Below are positions 35,901 through 43,083 of a DNA stretch of 64,000 nt, one piece after another; position 1 is the first letter of the stretch; the number at the start of each line of letters is the position of its first letter. Under the pieces are notes generated by a model. It saw nothing but the letters and a program-made list of their open reading frames with translations, was not told the origin of the DNA and did no database searches. Source of the DNA: Chiridota heheva (Eukaryota > Echinodermata > Holothuroidea > Apodida > Chiridotidae); contig JAIGNY010002073.1 of assembly GCA_020152595.1 (NCBI GenBank), forward strand, positions 1,661,001 through 1,725,000, in the 5' to 3' direction. The translations under genes were made by a program, and so were the position numbers.

Positions 35901-38139
35901 GCATGGTATAAAAAACGTTGAATCTTATTCTTATGCCAAATAAAGCTTGTAAACACAAAATCTCCAAAATGACAGTTGGATTTATGTTTATTGATCTGCA
36001 TGGTGGGTGTGGCTTATGAATAAATATCATGGAACAAATATTTCATGATATGCAACGACATGACAGTAAATACAAATTTTGCAAATCAAGCAGCTTATGA
36101 AAAAGCATTGGAACAGCAAAAGCTTTCGGTTGTGATTTCTTTTCTGACTTGCTGTAATAAACAATGGAAATTTTATTTAAATTTTGTGACATAGCAACCA
36201 TAAAACCTATCAATCTCGTTGATATAACAAACAATATCTTCTCAATAAAAACATGGTAAATTATTTTAAAAAAGTGGGAACTTGATATCAATATTCTTCA
36301 TCATGCCATCTTTCTCTTTTATTGACAACAAATCACCACCACAGGCTGGACACTCAAAAACTGTACTCAAAATTTAAAGGGTTTGAGTTATATCTTGTAA
36401 GTTATGCATTCCCCTTAGTAGTCAAATCCAACCACACAAATAACCAATGTAAGTTGCATTCCAGATTGTGCCTAATTTTACTTCACTGCAATTACAACAT
36501 GCCAATGTTCCGGCAACTGTGCCACGTTAAATTTTCAATGACTATGACGCCACTATTTGTAGGTATAATGCAAACTGCAGCTTTGCACACTTGATTTAAA
36601 CCCAGGACTCTGAACTAATACTAGCATTACTGTTTATTTACTTATATGATTTCAACAAAATACATTTCGTAAAACCCTTCCTTTTTAATCTGCAATAGTT
36701 TTCAGAATGCTGCATTTTCCTTTTAGCAGAGATTTAAATTTGTTGCAAATGTATTACTACTTAGGTAATGGAATCTTCTTATCAAGGGTAATAAATCATC
36801 GGTACTCAAAAAGGTGCTACCTTTTGCACAATCGTCTCACAAAGTAAAACGTTCTCAAGTCTTGAAGGCTGGACCCAGCCATCATGACGACAGCAAGTGG
36901 TAAAACCAATCAAGAATTATTACTTCTAATCCAATATGACGAGCTCTGAGTGAGAGATCCTAATTGAAGACCTGGAAAAAACCCACAGTTCTGGCGGTTT
37001 TAACCGTGGGAAAACAGGAGTTCACAGGAACAATTTTTTTTCTTCATTATTTTTATTTTTATTTTTTGAGTAAACAACAGAATATGTTGTAAAAAGTAAA
37101 GGTTTCGGCCACAATTTTTCGGGCTTATTGCTATAAGAACGCCCCCTTGTAATTCCAACTCTGCCCATATGTTTTGCTTGGACCAAATGGAAATTCAAAC
37201 CTATGAACATCCTAATTAGAATGTGGATACTCAGTGGATTGTATTTACCAGATGATTGTGATTACAAGAGATATACATCTGTTCTTAATTTTATTCTCTC
37301 ATAATTTGATCAGTCATGCTTGTTTACTGGAAAATAAAGTAAGAGTTGATAAAGACAACACAACATATTTGTGCAACTATAGATGTCATTTTGATGATGT
37401 ATTAGAAGTGTTGCTTCAGTGCCTTTTATCATTTTAAAGGGCGAGTTCAGTGGCCATACATGTCCAGGGTGTTTGATAGAAGATGAAAATATAAACAAAA
37501 CTGTGAAGAGAAAGTGTTGATATCTTTTTTCAGTGAGGAGAAATTGAATTCTACAGTTGTGGCAAATTTGTATGAAAATGACTGTGGAAGAATGTTTTTG
37601 TAAAAGATTGGTGTCATGCCATGACTTTTTGAACACTGGTAATGTATTGTTTTATTGAAGATTAATTAACTTTTTTTATTAATTGAAAATGATTTTCCTA
37701 AATATCTCCTGCTGGTATTTTATGGATTCTTCTCTATACCTTTTGTGACATACAGTATCCAATAGTTGTATGCTATGAAATCTCAGGAAAATGCAATAAA
37801 ATGACAATGACTTGAGGAGTATGAGGATGTAATGGTTGCTACTCGTCAAATGAGACTAAAAACTTGAGCAACTCAAGAGAATTTTATTTGCTTTCCTCAC
37901 CAATTTATTTATTTCTGTATCCTCTTTTATATAAAGTGAACTTTCTGGATCTATGGAGTAAACCTTTACATAAAGTCTGTTTTCCTTTGTTTTCATTGGC
38001 AGGTCATGGCTTCAAGTTAGCTCCGGTTGTCGGCAAAATCCTGAGTGAGTTAGCCAGAGGTCAACCATCTTCATTCGATATCTCAGCTGTCAGTATTCAA
38101 CGATTTCCCAATGTATTACAGGTCGATTCAAATCTTTGA
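2804..38139 (+). CDS. PIPOX: Peroxisomal sarcosine/pipecolate oxidase, complete spliced gene
   Basis: FAD-dependent amine oxidase expected to oxidise sarcosine, L-pipecolate or similar N-methyl or cyclic imino acids with O2, giving H2O2, in peroxisomes. Joining 2804-2944, 13571-13719, 14110-14323, 15154-15336, one of three exon-5 copies, 27149-27304, 31917-31992 and 38003-38139 gives an unbroken frame of about 395 residues; vertebrate PIPOX is about 390. Visible signatures in order: N-terminal FAD dinucleotide fold GAGIEG (residues 23-28) ending in an acidic Glu; [11 protein letters not shown] (52-62), the family's substrate/flavin loop; TPGPW; YGL...K in exon 5; YHH; ETCMYT with Cys322, matching the Cys that carries covalent FAD in this family; GCGFSGHGFK near the C-terminus. 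The last three residues, SNL, resemble a weak peroxisomal PTS1. Splice joins are GT-AG throughout. The family is certain; the preferred substrate cannot be read from sequence. Confidence 0.95.
3030..3312 (+). mobile_element. tRNA-derived SINE, type 1
   Basis: A tRNA-like head with a Pol III A box (GTGGCTCAGTGGTTATGG) and a degenerate B box (GTTTTCGATTTCC) is followed by a core module at 3112-3163 containing TTGAGCAAGACACTTTA, then a body ending near GGCTCGGATGGATTTA. The core is shared with the SINE at 10278-10632, but the 3' part differs. It lies in PIPOX intron 1. Confidence 0.8.
3532..6370. other. PIPOX intron 1, non-coding
   Basis: No gene seen. Two short related segments (about 3532-3600 and 4312-4375) both read a TTATTATTATTTT-rich lead, then ATTTGGGG(G) and GCACA. 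An (ACAA)n microsatellite of about seven units lies at 5131-5158. The remaining open frames are short and lack coding features. Confidence 0.6.
6412..7290. repeat. 48-bp minisatellite, about 18 units
   Basis: The unit is roughly TGTACATTGGTTTGTTTCAA then TACACACAGTCATGTACATT then ATACTTGC. TTTCAATACAC recurs every 48 bases over most of the tract; some units are shortened. Because 48 is divisible by three, open frames persist in several frames on both strands; they are not genes. TGTACA palindromes recur in each unit. Confidence 0.95.
7500..7885. repeat. Pyrimidine-rich CCTCCTACAC minisatellite
   Basis: Irregular tandem units of CCCCCTCCTACAC and CCCCTCCTACATC, almost wholly pyrimidine on the plus strand apart from single A bases. 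The complementary strand has repeated runs of three to five G and could form G-quadruplex or triplex structures. The apparent Pro/Ser/Thr-rich frames are artefacts of the repeat. Confidence 0.9.
7886..8935. other. PIPOX intron 1, non-coding
   Basis: No gene seen. Near 7921, GGGACGTAGCTAGAAG resembles one terminal-repeat half of a hAT-type MITE (CAGTGGCGTA-like), but no partner was found. Confidence 0.4.
8941..9122. repeat. 59-bp tandem repeat, three copies
   Basis: ATTTAGCTACATGAATGTTG followed by CCTTTATACGTCCACA recurs at 8942, 9001 and 9060, almost unchanged. It is a recent local triplication in intron 1. Confidence 0.93.
9123..10277. other. PIPOX intron 1, non-coding
   Basis: Nothing recognised beyond a C-run (10241-10252). 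A short direct repeat, ATAATCCATTGCCTTCAG-like, is doubled near 9660-9716. Confidence 0.5.
10278..10632 (+). mobile_element. tRNA-derived SINE, type 2, with LINE-like tail
   Basis: The head has a good A box (GTGGCCTAGTGGTTAAGGCG) and B box (GGATTCGATTCCC). The core at 10361-10412 matches the type 1 SINE at about 45 of 52 positions. The 3' tail (TGTAAAGCGCTTTGAGACAG ... TATAAAGCGCTATATAAGC) matches the 3' end of the LINE fragment at 12441-13357. It is too diverged in the stem regions to be a functional tRNA. Confidence 0.88.
11540..12300 (+). repeat. Array of the ~300-bp repeat unit (family B), 2-3 units
   Basis: The units carry the family landmarks: GTGGTACACA-like, TTGTTTTTGGTGGTGAT-like, GTCATGCATA, GTGGGCGGGGCTTAATGT and CTTGTAAACAC. 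Other arrays lie at 29200-31300, 34945-36125, 46440-47120, 48480-48720 and inside 49600-51229. Confidence 0.85.
12441..13357 (-). mobile_element. 5'-truncated non-LTR retrotransposon (L2/CR1-like) 3' fragment
   Basis: The minus-strand frame 13357-12590 (255 residues) encodes the C-terminal part of a LINE polyprotein: [16 protein letters not shown] follows where the catalytic YADD would be, then [44 protein letters not shown] and [18 protein letters not shown]. These are the standard post-RT motifs of the CR1/L2/Rex1 group. The frame is intact, so the insertion is fairly young, but the endonuclease and most of the RT are missing. The 3' tail ends in (ATT)n and carries AAGCGCATTGAGAC. Confidence 0.9.
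13571..13719 (+). CDS. PIPOX: PIPOX exon 2 (substrate/flavin loop)
   Basis: Begins [15 protein letters not shown] directly after a pyrimidine-tract acceptor (ttccctctag) and continues through [19 protein letters not shown] to TLF plus two bases of an Arg codon. The His and Arg residues of [11 protein letters not shown] correspond to active-site His and Arg residues of bacterial monomeric sarcosine oxidase. The donor is AG|GTGCAG. Length is 149 bases, leaving phase 2, completed by the first base of exon 3. Confidence 0.95.
14110..14323 (+). CDS. PIPOX: PIPOX exon 3
   Basis: The first base completes an Arg codon; the frame then reads [20 protein letters not shown] through to [11 protein letters not shown] (71 codons), ending in phase 0 at CAG|GTAAAA. 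The NTGLL start and the Y.A..L-like helix before the second FAD-contacting strand match the family. The donor sits only nine bases ahead of a TTAA-flanked MITE. Confidence 0.95.
14333..14867. mobile_element. TTAA-flanked MITE in PIPOX intron 3
   Basis: TTAA then AGGAGACATAAAGTC at the left end mirrors GACTTTTATGTCTCCT then TTAA at the right end. About 535 bases with no coding capacity. TTAA duplication is typical of piggyBac-type transposition, though the terminal bases are not the classical CCC. The internal segment around ATCTGTACTGGGTATATGAC recurs at 31362-31625. Confidence 0.8.
15154..15336 (+). CDS. PIPOX: PIPOX exon 4
   Basis: 61 codons, phase 0 at both ends, reading [16 protein letters not shown] through [19 protein letters not shown] to PPLQ. 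The TPGPW stretch is the conserved flavin-contact segment of the family (A/T-GPW). The acceptor is aaag and the donor is CAG|GTAAGA. Its last codons lead directly into any of the three exon-5 copies. Confidence 0.95.
16205..17040 (+). mobile_element. Degraded LINE endonuclease region (I/Jockey-like)
   Basis: GC-richer than its surroundings. In shifting plus-strand frames it reads [14 protein letters not shown], then [17 protein letters not shown] (the GDFNAH motif of APE-type LINE endonucleases), then [34 protein letters not shown] and CGSDHYSLL, and finally [15 protein letters not shown] and [19 protein letters not shown]. Frameshifts separate the segments, and both the 5' end and all of the RT are missing. 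It lies in PIPOX intron 4. Confidence 0.85.
17041..18028. other. PIPOX intron 4, non-coding, with a consensus X-box
   Basis: No gene seen. GTTGCCATGACAAC at 17974-17987 is a full match to the RFX-factor X-box consensus. An enhancer role is only a possibility. Confidence 0.4.
18029..18580. repeat. 277-bp tandem duplication, nearly identical copies
   Basis: GAAAGCTAACATAAAGAGTG begins both 18029 and 18306. The copies read the same throughout except for a T run of nine against seven. Such identity in an intron implies a very recent duplication, or an assembly artefact. Confidence 0.95.
18581..19386. other. PIPOX intron 4, non-coding
   Basis: AT-rich; nothing recognised before the decayed exon-5 copy. 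Confidence 0.5.
19387..19510 (+). pseudogene. Decayed fourth copy of PIPOX exon 5
   Basis: Reading 19387-19443 gives [19 protein letters not shown], which keeps the x-x-K/R/W-hydrophobic-x-V-x-Y-W-K-T-K ... M-P pattern of exons 5a-5c in the right spacing; a stop follows at the conserved Cys. Downstream, GATGAC (the DD pair) and then CCACAT..GAATAC and CTTTAAAG match the HEY...K end, with small indels. The acceptor AG is gone (ttc precedes the copy) and the donor has lost its G (AAG|TATTG). It lies upstream of 5a in the same intron. By eye this is a dead exon; an alignment score would settle it. Confidence 0.7.
19906..20215. repeat. 149-bp direct duplication, diverged
   Basis: CATTCATTGGCATGCATTTT, ATATACATCTTGGTCAATCA and AGTAATGCTGCT each occur twice, 149 bases apart, with scattered substitutions. 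It lies just upstream of exon 5a and is older than the 18029 duplication. Confidence 0.88.
20378..20509 (+). CDS. PIPOX: PIPOX alternative exon 5a
   Basis: 44 codons, phase 0 to phase 0, with acceptor gatcttcag and donor AAG|GTATTC. Reads [44 protein letters not shown]. It occupies the position of the single vertebrate segment between PLQ and the YHHG motif. The Tyr of IYGL and the final Lys correspond to the active-site Tyr and O2-activating Lys of monomeric sarcosine oxidase. Open frame, intact splice sites and conserved motifs argue that it is used. Transcript evidence is not available here. Confidence 0.9.
20510..22698. other. Intron between PIPOX exons 5a and 5b
   Basis: No gene or recognised repeat. 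The length (about 2.2 kb) excludes steric hindrance between 5a and 5b as the reason for exclusive use. Confidence 0.6.
22699..22833 (+). CDS. PIPOX: PIPOX alternative exon 5b
   Basis: 45 codons, phase 0 to phase 0, reading [45 protein letters not shown]. The acceptor follows a long pyrimidine tract but ends aacaag, a weaker AAG site; the donor is AAG|GTAGAC. It shares YW, NMPC, DD, GKK, YGL, HE and LFK with exon 5a and differs at many other places. It has the most divergent N-terminal strand of the three. Confidence 0.88.
22834..24607. other. Intron between PIPOX exons 5b and 5c
   Basis: No gene or recognised repeat. About 1.8 kb, AT-rich. Confidence 0.6.
24608..24736 (+). CDS. PIPOX: PIPOX alternative exon 5c
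   Basis: 43 codons, phase 0 to phase 0, with a strong acceptor (cttttccag) and donor AAG|GTATTC, the same donor hexamer as exon 5a. Reads [43 protein letters not shown]. The opening SLRMNV and ending YDGLMK are the closest of the three to the vertebrate segment as I know it. It is two residues shorter around DDST, lacking the GKK of 5a and 5b. Confidence 0.9.
24885..24960 (+). mobile_element. Fragment of a tRNA-like SINE head
   Basis: CTCTGTGGTCTAGTGGTCAT resembles an A box and TTGGTTCAATCAG a B box at tRNA-like spacing. The anticodon arm does not pair well and the 3' body is absent, so this looks like a truncated SINE rather than a tRNA gene. Confidence 0.5.
25600..25760. repeat. AAT/ATA-type trinucleotide microsatellite
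   Basis: About 160 bases built almost only of AATAATAAT/ATAATAATA runs with occasional C and G. The Leu/Tyr-rich minus-strand frame is an artefact of the repeat. Confidence 0.95.
25761..27148. other. PIPOX intron 5, non-coding
   Basis: No gene seen. Open frames on the minus strand near 26120-26755 show no domain or splice logic. Confidence 0.5.
27149..27304 (+). CDS. PIPOX: PIPOX exon 6 (covalent-flavin Cys)
   Basis: 52 codons, phase 0 to phase 0, acceptor tttttag, donor ACT|GTAAGG. Reads [20 protein letters not shown] through [14 protein letters not shown] to IVETCMYT. The first His of YHH matches an active-site His of monomeric sarcosine oxidase. Cys322 in TCMYT matches the residue carrying 8-alpha-S-cysteinyl FAD in the family. 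The exon boundary falls immediately after the catalytic Lys supplied by exon 5. Confidence 0.95.
27305..29130. other. PIPOX intron 6, first part
   Basis: No gene seen. GGAGTGAAAACAAA at 28501 and TTTGTTTTCACTCC at 28598-28611 form an inverted repeat about 110 bases long, MITE-like but without a clear target duplication. Confidence 0.5.
29135..31300 (+). repeat. Array of family B ~300-bp units, about seven copies
   Basis: Matching landmarks recur at about 29232, 29518, 29823, 30129, 30423, 30748 and 31040, spaced roughly 290-325 bases. Each unit reads, in order, an AAGAATG..CATTGGATT segment, GTACACAG, CCTATTGTTTTTGGTG, GATGATGTCATGCATATTAA, GTGGGCGGGGCTTAATGT and GTATAAAAACATTGAA-like. The left edge has TTGTTCCGATGCTACTAGCA, a copy of the terminal motif of the composite elements. 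Confidence 0.9.
31362..31625. mobile_element. Partial second copy of the TTAA MITE
   Basis: ATCTGTACTGGGTGTATGA, AGAGGGCATATGAACAAAAT and GGCCGCTCCCATGTAAG match the interior of the element at 14333-14867, in the same order and orientation. The terminal repeats were not found. It lies in intron 6, about 290 bases before exon 7. Confidence 0.7.
31917..31992 (+). CDS. PIPOX: PIPOX exon 7
   Basis: 25 codons plus one base, reading [17 protein letters not shown] then IVIGCGFS and the first base of Gly. Acceptor attcag, donor CAG|GTAAGT. D-THP-YPN-IVIG-GFSG is the conserved C-terminal flavin-domain strand of the DAO/sarcosine oxidase family; Cys replaces the usual Ala in G-A-GFSG. Confidence 0.94.
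32240..33480 (+). repeat. Tandem array, ~158-bp unit with diverged later units
   Basis: TTTTGGTTAAAGTTTT recurs at 32321, 32478 and 32637, followed each time by AACATGAATG, ACATTCATGTGACTTGGCAT and CTAGCTTATTTGCATAACAA. Later units (about 32760-33460) keep GAGCATGATT and TTTGCATAACAAT but are rearranged. The array starts with GTAGAGCTATTCTACTACCT and GGCGTCAGCG, part of which recurs near 845. Intron 7. Confidence 0.88.
33600..34560 (+). repeat. Interspersed repeat family A, copy 2
   Basis: The 5' part is an array of about 22-base GGCATGTGGAACAGGGTGG-type units (33640-33800). The remainder matches copies at 1258 and 41222, including ATTACAATCCAGGATGTAG and TTTGAATAGTCGATCAT. Confidence 0.82.
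34945..36125. mobile_element. Composite inverted-end element carrying family B units
   Basis: The left end reads TTTTGGTTCCGATGCGATAG and the right end ATGAAAAAGCATTGGAACAG, roughly inverted. Between them lie three to four family B units (from about 35041, 35384, 35690 and 35960). Right-arm neighbour ATATTTCATGATATGCAACG also occurs beside the right arm of the element at 49600-51229, so these are the same family. Confidence 0.65.
36126..38002. other. PIPOX intron 7, last part
   Basis: No gene recognised. Short open frames only. GGCGAGTTCAGTGGCCATAC near 37441 loosely resembles the terminus of the foldback element at 47185. Confidence 0.45.
38003..38139 (+). CDS. PIPOX: PIPOX exon 8 (terminal exon, stop TGA)
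   Basis: Begins by completing Gly, then [19 protein letters not shown], and ends [11 protein letters not shown] with a TGA at 38137. The Lys of GHGFK corresponds to another active-site Lys of the bacterial enzyme. The C-terminal SNL resembles the peroxisomal tripeptide S-[KRH]-L but with Asn in the middle. A CAG|GTC at the end could look like a donor, but the in-frame stop and the family length favour termination here. No AATAAA signal is visible in the next kilobase. Confidence 0.94.
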
Positions 38140-38354
38140 TGCGTTTACAAGGAATTTTCTCTTTGTCATGTAGTCATGGTTACTGAATTTGTTGGTTTAT
38201 CTCTATTTTTATGGGCAGAATTGAACAATTGTTTAATTTTAATTTTGTAGTTCAATTTTCATTTCAATTGTTTATTTTTGCAAGGTTTTATTCAATTTTC
38301 ATGTCTATCTTCCAGCTTGTAATTTGTATCATTTCTTGAAATTTCGATCATACA

Positions 38355-39560
38355 GCAATAATGATAATAATACAGATTTGTAATGCGCACATGTCCACTT
38401 GGCAGAGTGCTTAAGGCGCATAAAAACAAATATAGTATAGAACATAACAAGTATAGTACATAACAAGAGACAATATCACATAGCATAATTAAGGGAGATC
38501 ATCAAAAGCCATAGTCATCAGATAAGTTTTAAGGTCCTTCTTACATACTTGGGGCAAGTCTGAGTTATGAGGTTATTTATTCCAAATACATGGAGCTGCA
38601 ACAGCAAAAGATCTTTCCCCCCATACCCGATTAGCTTTAGATTCTTTGAGAAGGGACAAATTGCGAGAACGAAGATTACGAGTTGGATTATATTTGACAA
38701 GGAGATTATTAACACAATTGTAGGAGCACAATTATTCAGATATTTATAGACAAAAAGCATAAGTTTAAAAAGTATTTCTGTAAGTGATGGGAAGCCAGTG
38801 AAGTTCCTTCAAAATTGGGGTGATGTGGCAAGACTTCTTGCAGCTGTGTTCTGTAATTTTTGAAGTGGAATGATACTTTTCTTGGGTAGTCCGTACAACA
38901 TGGCATTTCCATTGTTAAGGCGTGAGGTGACAAAGGCATGGAGTAACTGTACATTTGCGCTGATAGTTAGGTACTTGCGTAACCTGCCAATATTCCTCAG
39001 ATGAAATGAGGAAGAGCAGACAATATAAAAAAAAAGGGGCTTTTAAGTCATCGAATAATCAAATATTACACCGAGGTTCCAGGCTTGAAAAGATGGGGGT
39101 ATCTCTGAGTTGCCAATTTTAATACAAGGTATTGTTATTTTTGAAAATTGGTGAGAAGAGCTGAAGAGCATAAATTCAGTTTTCATGTAATTCATTTTAA
39201 GATATTTGTGTTCATCCAATCACGAATGACTTGAATACATGTGTCTAATATGGAGATGCAGGAGGCAGTATCATCTTGAGAAGAATTAAAGGAACATAGA
39301 GCTGTGTATCACCTGCATAAACGTGTTAGCTTAAGGTTGTATTGTAGAATAATGTCAGGAATTGGTAGTGTGTATACAGTAAATAACTCAGGGCCAAGCA
39401 CTGATCCTTGGGAAATTCCATAGCTAAGGGTAACTGGCCTGGAGGTGGCATCACCAATACGGACTTGTTGTGGTCTGTTAGCAAGATATGACTGGAACCA
39501 TTTAAGAGCACAGTTATTAATTCCCAAACAATATTCCATAGGTAACACAAAGTATGTAAT
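38355..39560 (-). mobile_element. LINE relic (L2/CR1-like RT and 3' end)
   Basis: On the minus strand, around 39548-39309: NCALKWFQSYLANRPQQVRI then SYGISQGSVLGPELFTVYT, the RT finger/palm segment including the QGSVLGP motif. At 38760-38518, KYLNNCAP and a frameshifted GERSFAVAAP-like segment give the C-terminal domain. The 3' end (38355-38420) holds ATTATTATC and GCGCAT motifs. Several frameshifts; inactive. It begins about 215 bases past the PIPOX stop codon. Confidence 0.88.
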
Positions 39561-41220
39561 TTAATACATTGCATTAATTTGGAAATCATATTCAATATAT
39601 TGTCATTTTATTTTAAGGTGCTTTGTAATTTATCTGCCTCAGTGTGACAGTTAGTCTCCATATCTGTTGGCCTGAAAGTTAAGTCCTTCAGAAGGATATA
39701 TATTTTGAAATATAATGTATCAAGGGAAAATGCACAAAATGTTCACGTTTCTTCTTATGTTTTGATTCCATATTGGAGTTACAGATATTGGTCCAGGGTC
39801 ACAAATAGAGTCCAGCATGAAATTATGAATTGGAGATATTAAACACAAAGTATTGATATCGCTTAAAAACATATATTTATGTTTCTTTGAATGATATGGG
39901 CTCTAAATTGCACTGTCAAAGAAGCCAATCAGTGAGCTCCATGATATATTATTTTTGTTTTTGTCCAATCAGGACATATCAGTGTTTTTGTACAAGATAT
40001 TCAAGATGATAACATTTGGGATAATGGAGTTTGAAAATTTCATATTCTTGAACTTTTGTTTCTGGACACGTTTTAGGGTCTTTTCAACACTTGCACTTTT
40101 TAAAGGTTTTGTTGCAAGAACGATTTTCATTTCATTTAAATCTGGTCTTGGAAAATGGCACCAAAAGCAGGCAACACTGGAAAATGTTGCTACAGTAAGA
40201 TAATGCTGAAGAAAAGAAGATACCTTTTCATAAAAAATTGTGAGACGTAAGACAAAATTAACATAATTTGGTGCTTACAACACTTTCAAAGTTCGACTAT
40301 GAGAGAAGAAAAAACCATTCCTATTTGTTTTTTCATGATCAAACTATTTTTTGCTCTTGAATTTTCAGCTCATATGTACATTTCACTCAAACGTTTGGTA
40401 ATTCTTTGTCTGAAGTTATATGTAGTTGTTTTGCTGTGTAGTATCATCATTAATCTGTTTGATCAGAATCCTTGCCATGATTAAGTCATTTCAACTGATT
40501 TAAACAAAGATGTATTTGAATGAGTTTTAAATGTCAAGTGCTTCAGTTATTTTCTGGTTTTTATTTGTGTACCATTAATCCTTTATGTAAATAGTCAACC
40601 TAATTTCTTTTATAATTATTAGGTTTGACATACCAAATATTGCAAAAATGCAAATATGCTTGGGTTTAGAATTATTACCAAGATAACCAAGAATTATTGC
40701 CTGAGCAAACAAACTGATTATAAGCTAAATGTCATGTTTTAATTCTATATGGATTAATTTGCTTGCTGTTAGTATTAGGGAATCTAGTGTACATGTAAAT
40801 AATGTATAACTGAAGGAGAATTAATTACATGGTGTGGTAGATTTTGCTAACTTTGCATAAGTGTAATAGCTTGTTCTTAGTTATTGCTCATGGTTCTATG
40901 TAACATTTTGCTTATGAAGGGAATCAGTCTTGAAAAAATGACACCAGAAGCAGGCAACGCTGTAAATTGTTGCTTAAGTAAGAAGTTGCCGAAGAAAAGC
41001 AGATACCTTTCTTATTAAATATTGAGAGATATAAGACAAAATGAACACATTTTGGTGCTTCCCACTCAGCTCAGATAGAAGTTTGAAAAATGAGAAAAGA
41101 AAATTGTTTAATGTCAAGGTTATGTTTTCGCCTCTGTTTGTCTTCAAGAATTGATGATTGGATGTGGATGAAATTTGGTGTGTGGTTTTGTTTTTGCTTA
41201 AGGAAGAAGTGATTAGAATT
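39561..41220. other. Intergenic DNA with a ~170-bp direct repeat
   Basis: Segments at 40146-40320 and 40928-41105 match (CACCAAAAGCAGGCAACACT against CACCAGAAGCAGGCAACGCT, then GAAGAAAAG.AGATACCTTT and ATTTGGTGCTT). They are 782 bases apart with moderate divergence. No gene seen. Confidence 0.75.
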
Positions 41221-41221
41221 T

Positions 41222-41990
41222 AAAACAGGGTGGGTCGACATGTGGGACAGGGTGGAATGGCATGTGGTGGGATGTCATCTGTATTTCAGTTGTGATGACA
41301 TGTGGGTCATGCAAGTGGTGGAATGACATACAGTATATATCTGGTTTTCAGGTGTGATTGCATGGAGTATAGACATGGGATGACATTTGGGACAGCTTGG
41401 AATGTGGGACAGTCTGGAATATGCATTATTAGCAGTGAGGGGATTTGTATAATTTCCAATGTCTAGTTTGATATACCTTAAGCAATATTGCTTCGCATGA
41501 TTTTGCTTTAATGTTATTGTACATTTTTTCATGTTGCTTGACTTTGCTTGACACACATTTTTTCTTAAATTGGAAGCTGTATTACAATCCAAGATGTAGT
41601 TCTGGGAATGTGTAGGGGTTGGGTACAAGTTGGAAAGGCCTTCCCTTTCTTTGTTGTTCAATTGATAGAACTAAAAGAGGTGTTATAGTTATAAAGACTG
41701 CTAGGTTTTACATTTTTTCTGAGTTACTGCATGGGTTAAGTTACCTTGAAATCCTTTTTGGGGGGTTTGAAATATGTGGGAAAAGTCAAACGAAATTTTG
41801 AAGCTTGTAAAATATTGTGAAATTTATCAATGAAAATGAAATGTGAGTGCATCTTTCAAAGCTCAAGTAATTTGAAATCCTCTGCCCCTACTACCCTATA
41901 TACTTCCCTCTATAAGCCCATTCTCTATACTAGCTTTGAATAGTCGAGCATATTGTCCTTCTGACAGTTCATGTTTATCGAGCATTTTGT
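41222..41990 (+). repeat. Interspersed repeat family A, copy 3
   Basis: Matches copies at 1258 and 33600 from GACATGTGGGACAGGGTGG through ATTACAATCCAAGATGTAG to TTTGAATAGTCGAGCAT, with a shorter subrepeat array. Confidence 0.82.
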
Positions 41991-43075
41991 AATACATTTA
42001 GGTAGGCAATTTATGTATTAGTCAAGGTACAGAAATCAAAAGAATTTCTAAAAATGTGGAAATTTTAGAGACATGAACAAAAGAGATATGGGATTAATAT
42101 TTATCAAAATTTAGTAGAAGCGAAAGCCAGGAATTTTTCAGTGATTGTATATGTGAAGATAATTGGGTAATTAGAAAACTATAGCAATTTTATCAAACAT
42201 ACTAACAATTATTAAAATATCATATTATAAGTTTAAGTCTTCCTTACAGATTTCTGATTATTATTTGATATGAGCATTGTTTATTTATGATCATGAAGAA
42301 GGAAATTCACTTAATATTTGAGTTTCAGAATAGATCTTGGTCATTTTTGTGAAAGTTTGAAACGGGTGTCTGGGTTGTGTTAGCTTGGTTATATTGATCT
42401 ATGGTTTTGCTTCTGAATTATATATCATACTAGCACCCTCTATTTACATTCTGAACTTGAATGAAACTATGGCTGAGGTCATGGTAGACATAAACTTGCA
42501 TATATCACTGAACAAATAAGGAAATGAAAAAAAATGATGTGTCAGTCATGAACTGCACTTGATAGCAATATTTCATGTTCTATTACACAATCATTAGAGA
42601 TTCTCTTCAAAGGAATTTTTTTCTTTTTCAATTTGGACAATTTTTCTTTCTCTATTTACAAAATAAATCAAGCTTTGCAATGTATAACTGATAATGTTGA
42701 ATGTAATTTTGGGAATGGGATGGAGAATGATATACTTTAGTATATGGAGTGCTTTTCTATTTCTGAGCTTCATTCAACCTTTGATACAGTGAACTGAAAT
42801 CTTTATTTAATATATGAAAATAATCCTCAATTTGGCCAGGATTTTGATCAGTTTTTGTTGGTAAAAAGCTTTAATGCATTTCTTAAAATTACTGCCATTA
42901 AGATTTTAAAAGAATACTGCAATGAAATATCTTACAAGTATTGTGTAATCATTTTTATAAGAGATAATATATTCAACCTTGGTTAATTAATATGACAATC
43001 TGCTTTTTTAATTACTGATACTGTCTGTTTTCCTTGAAAATTTGTTTTGGGAATTTTGGCGTACTTATGTAGTTA
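41991..43075. other. Intergenic, nothing recognised
   Basis: AT-rich sequence with no gene, repeat or regulatory pattern that I can support. Confidence 0.5.
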
Positions 43076-43083
43076 ACGTACAT

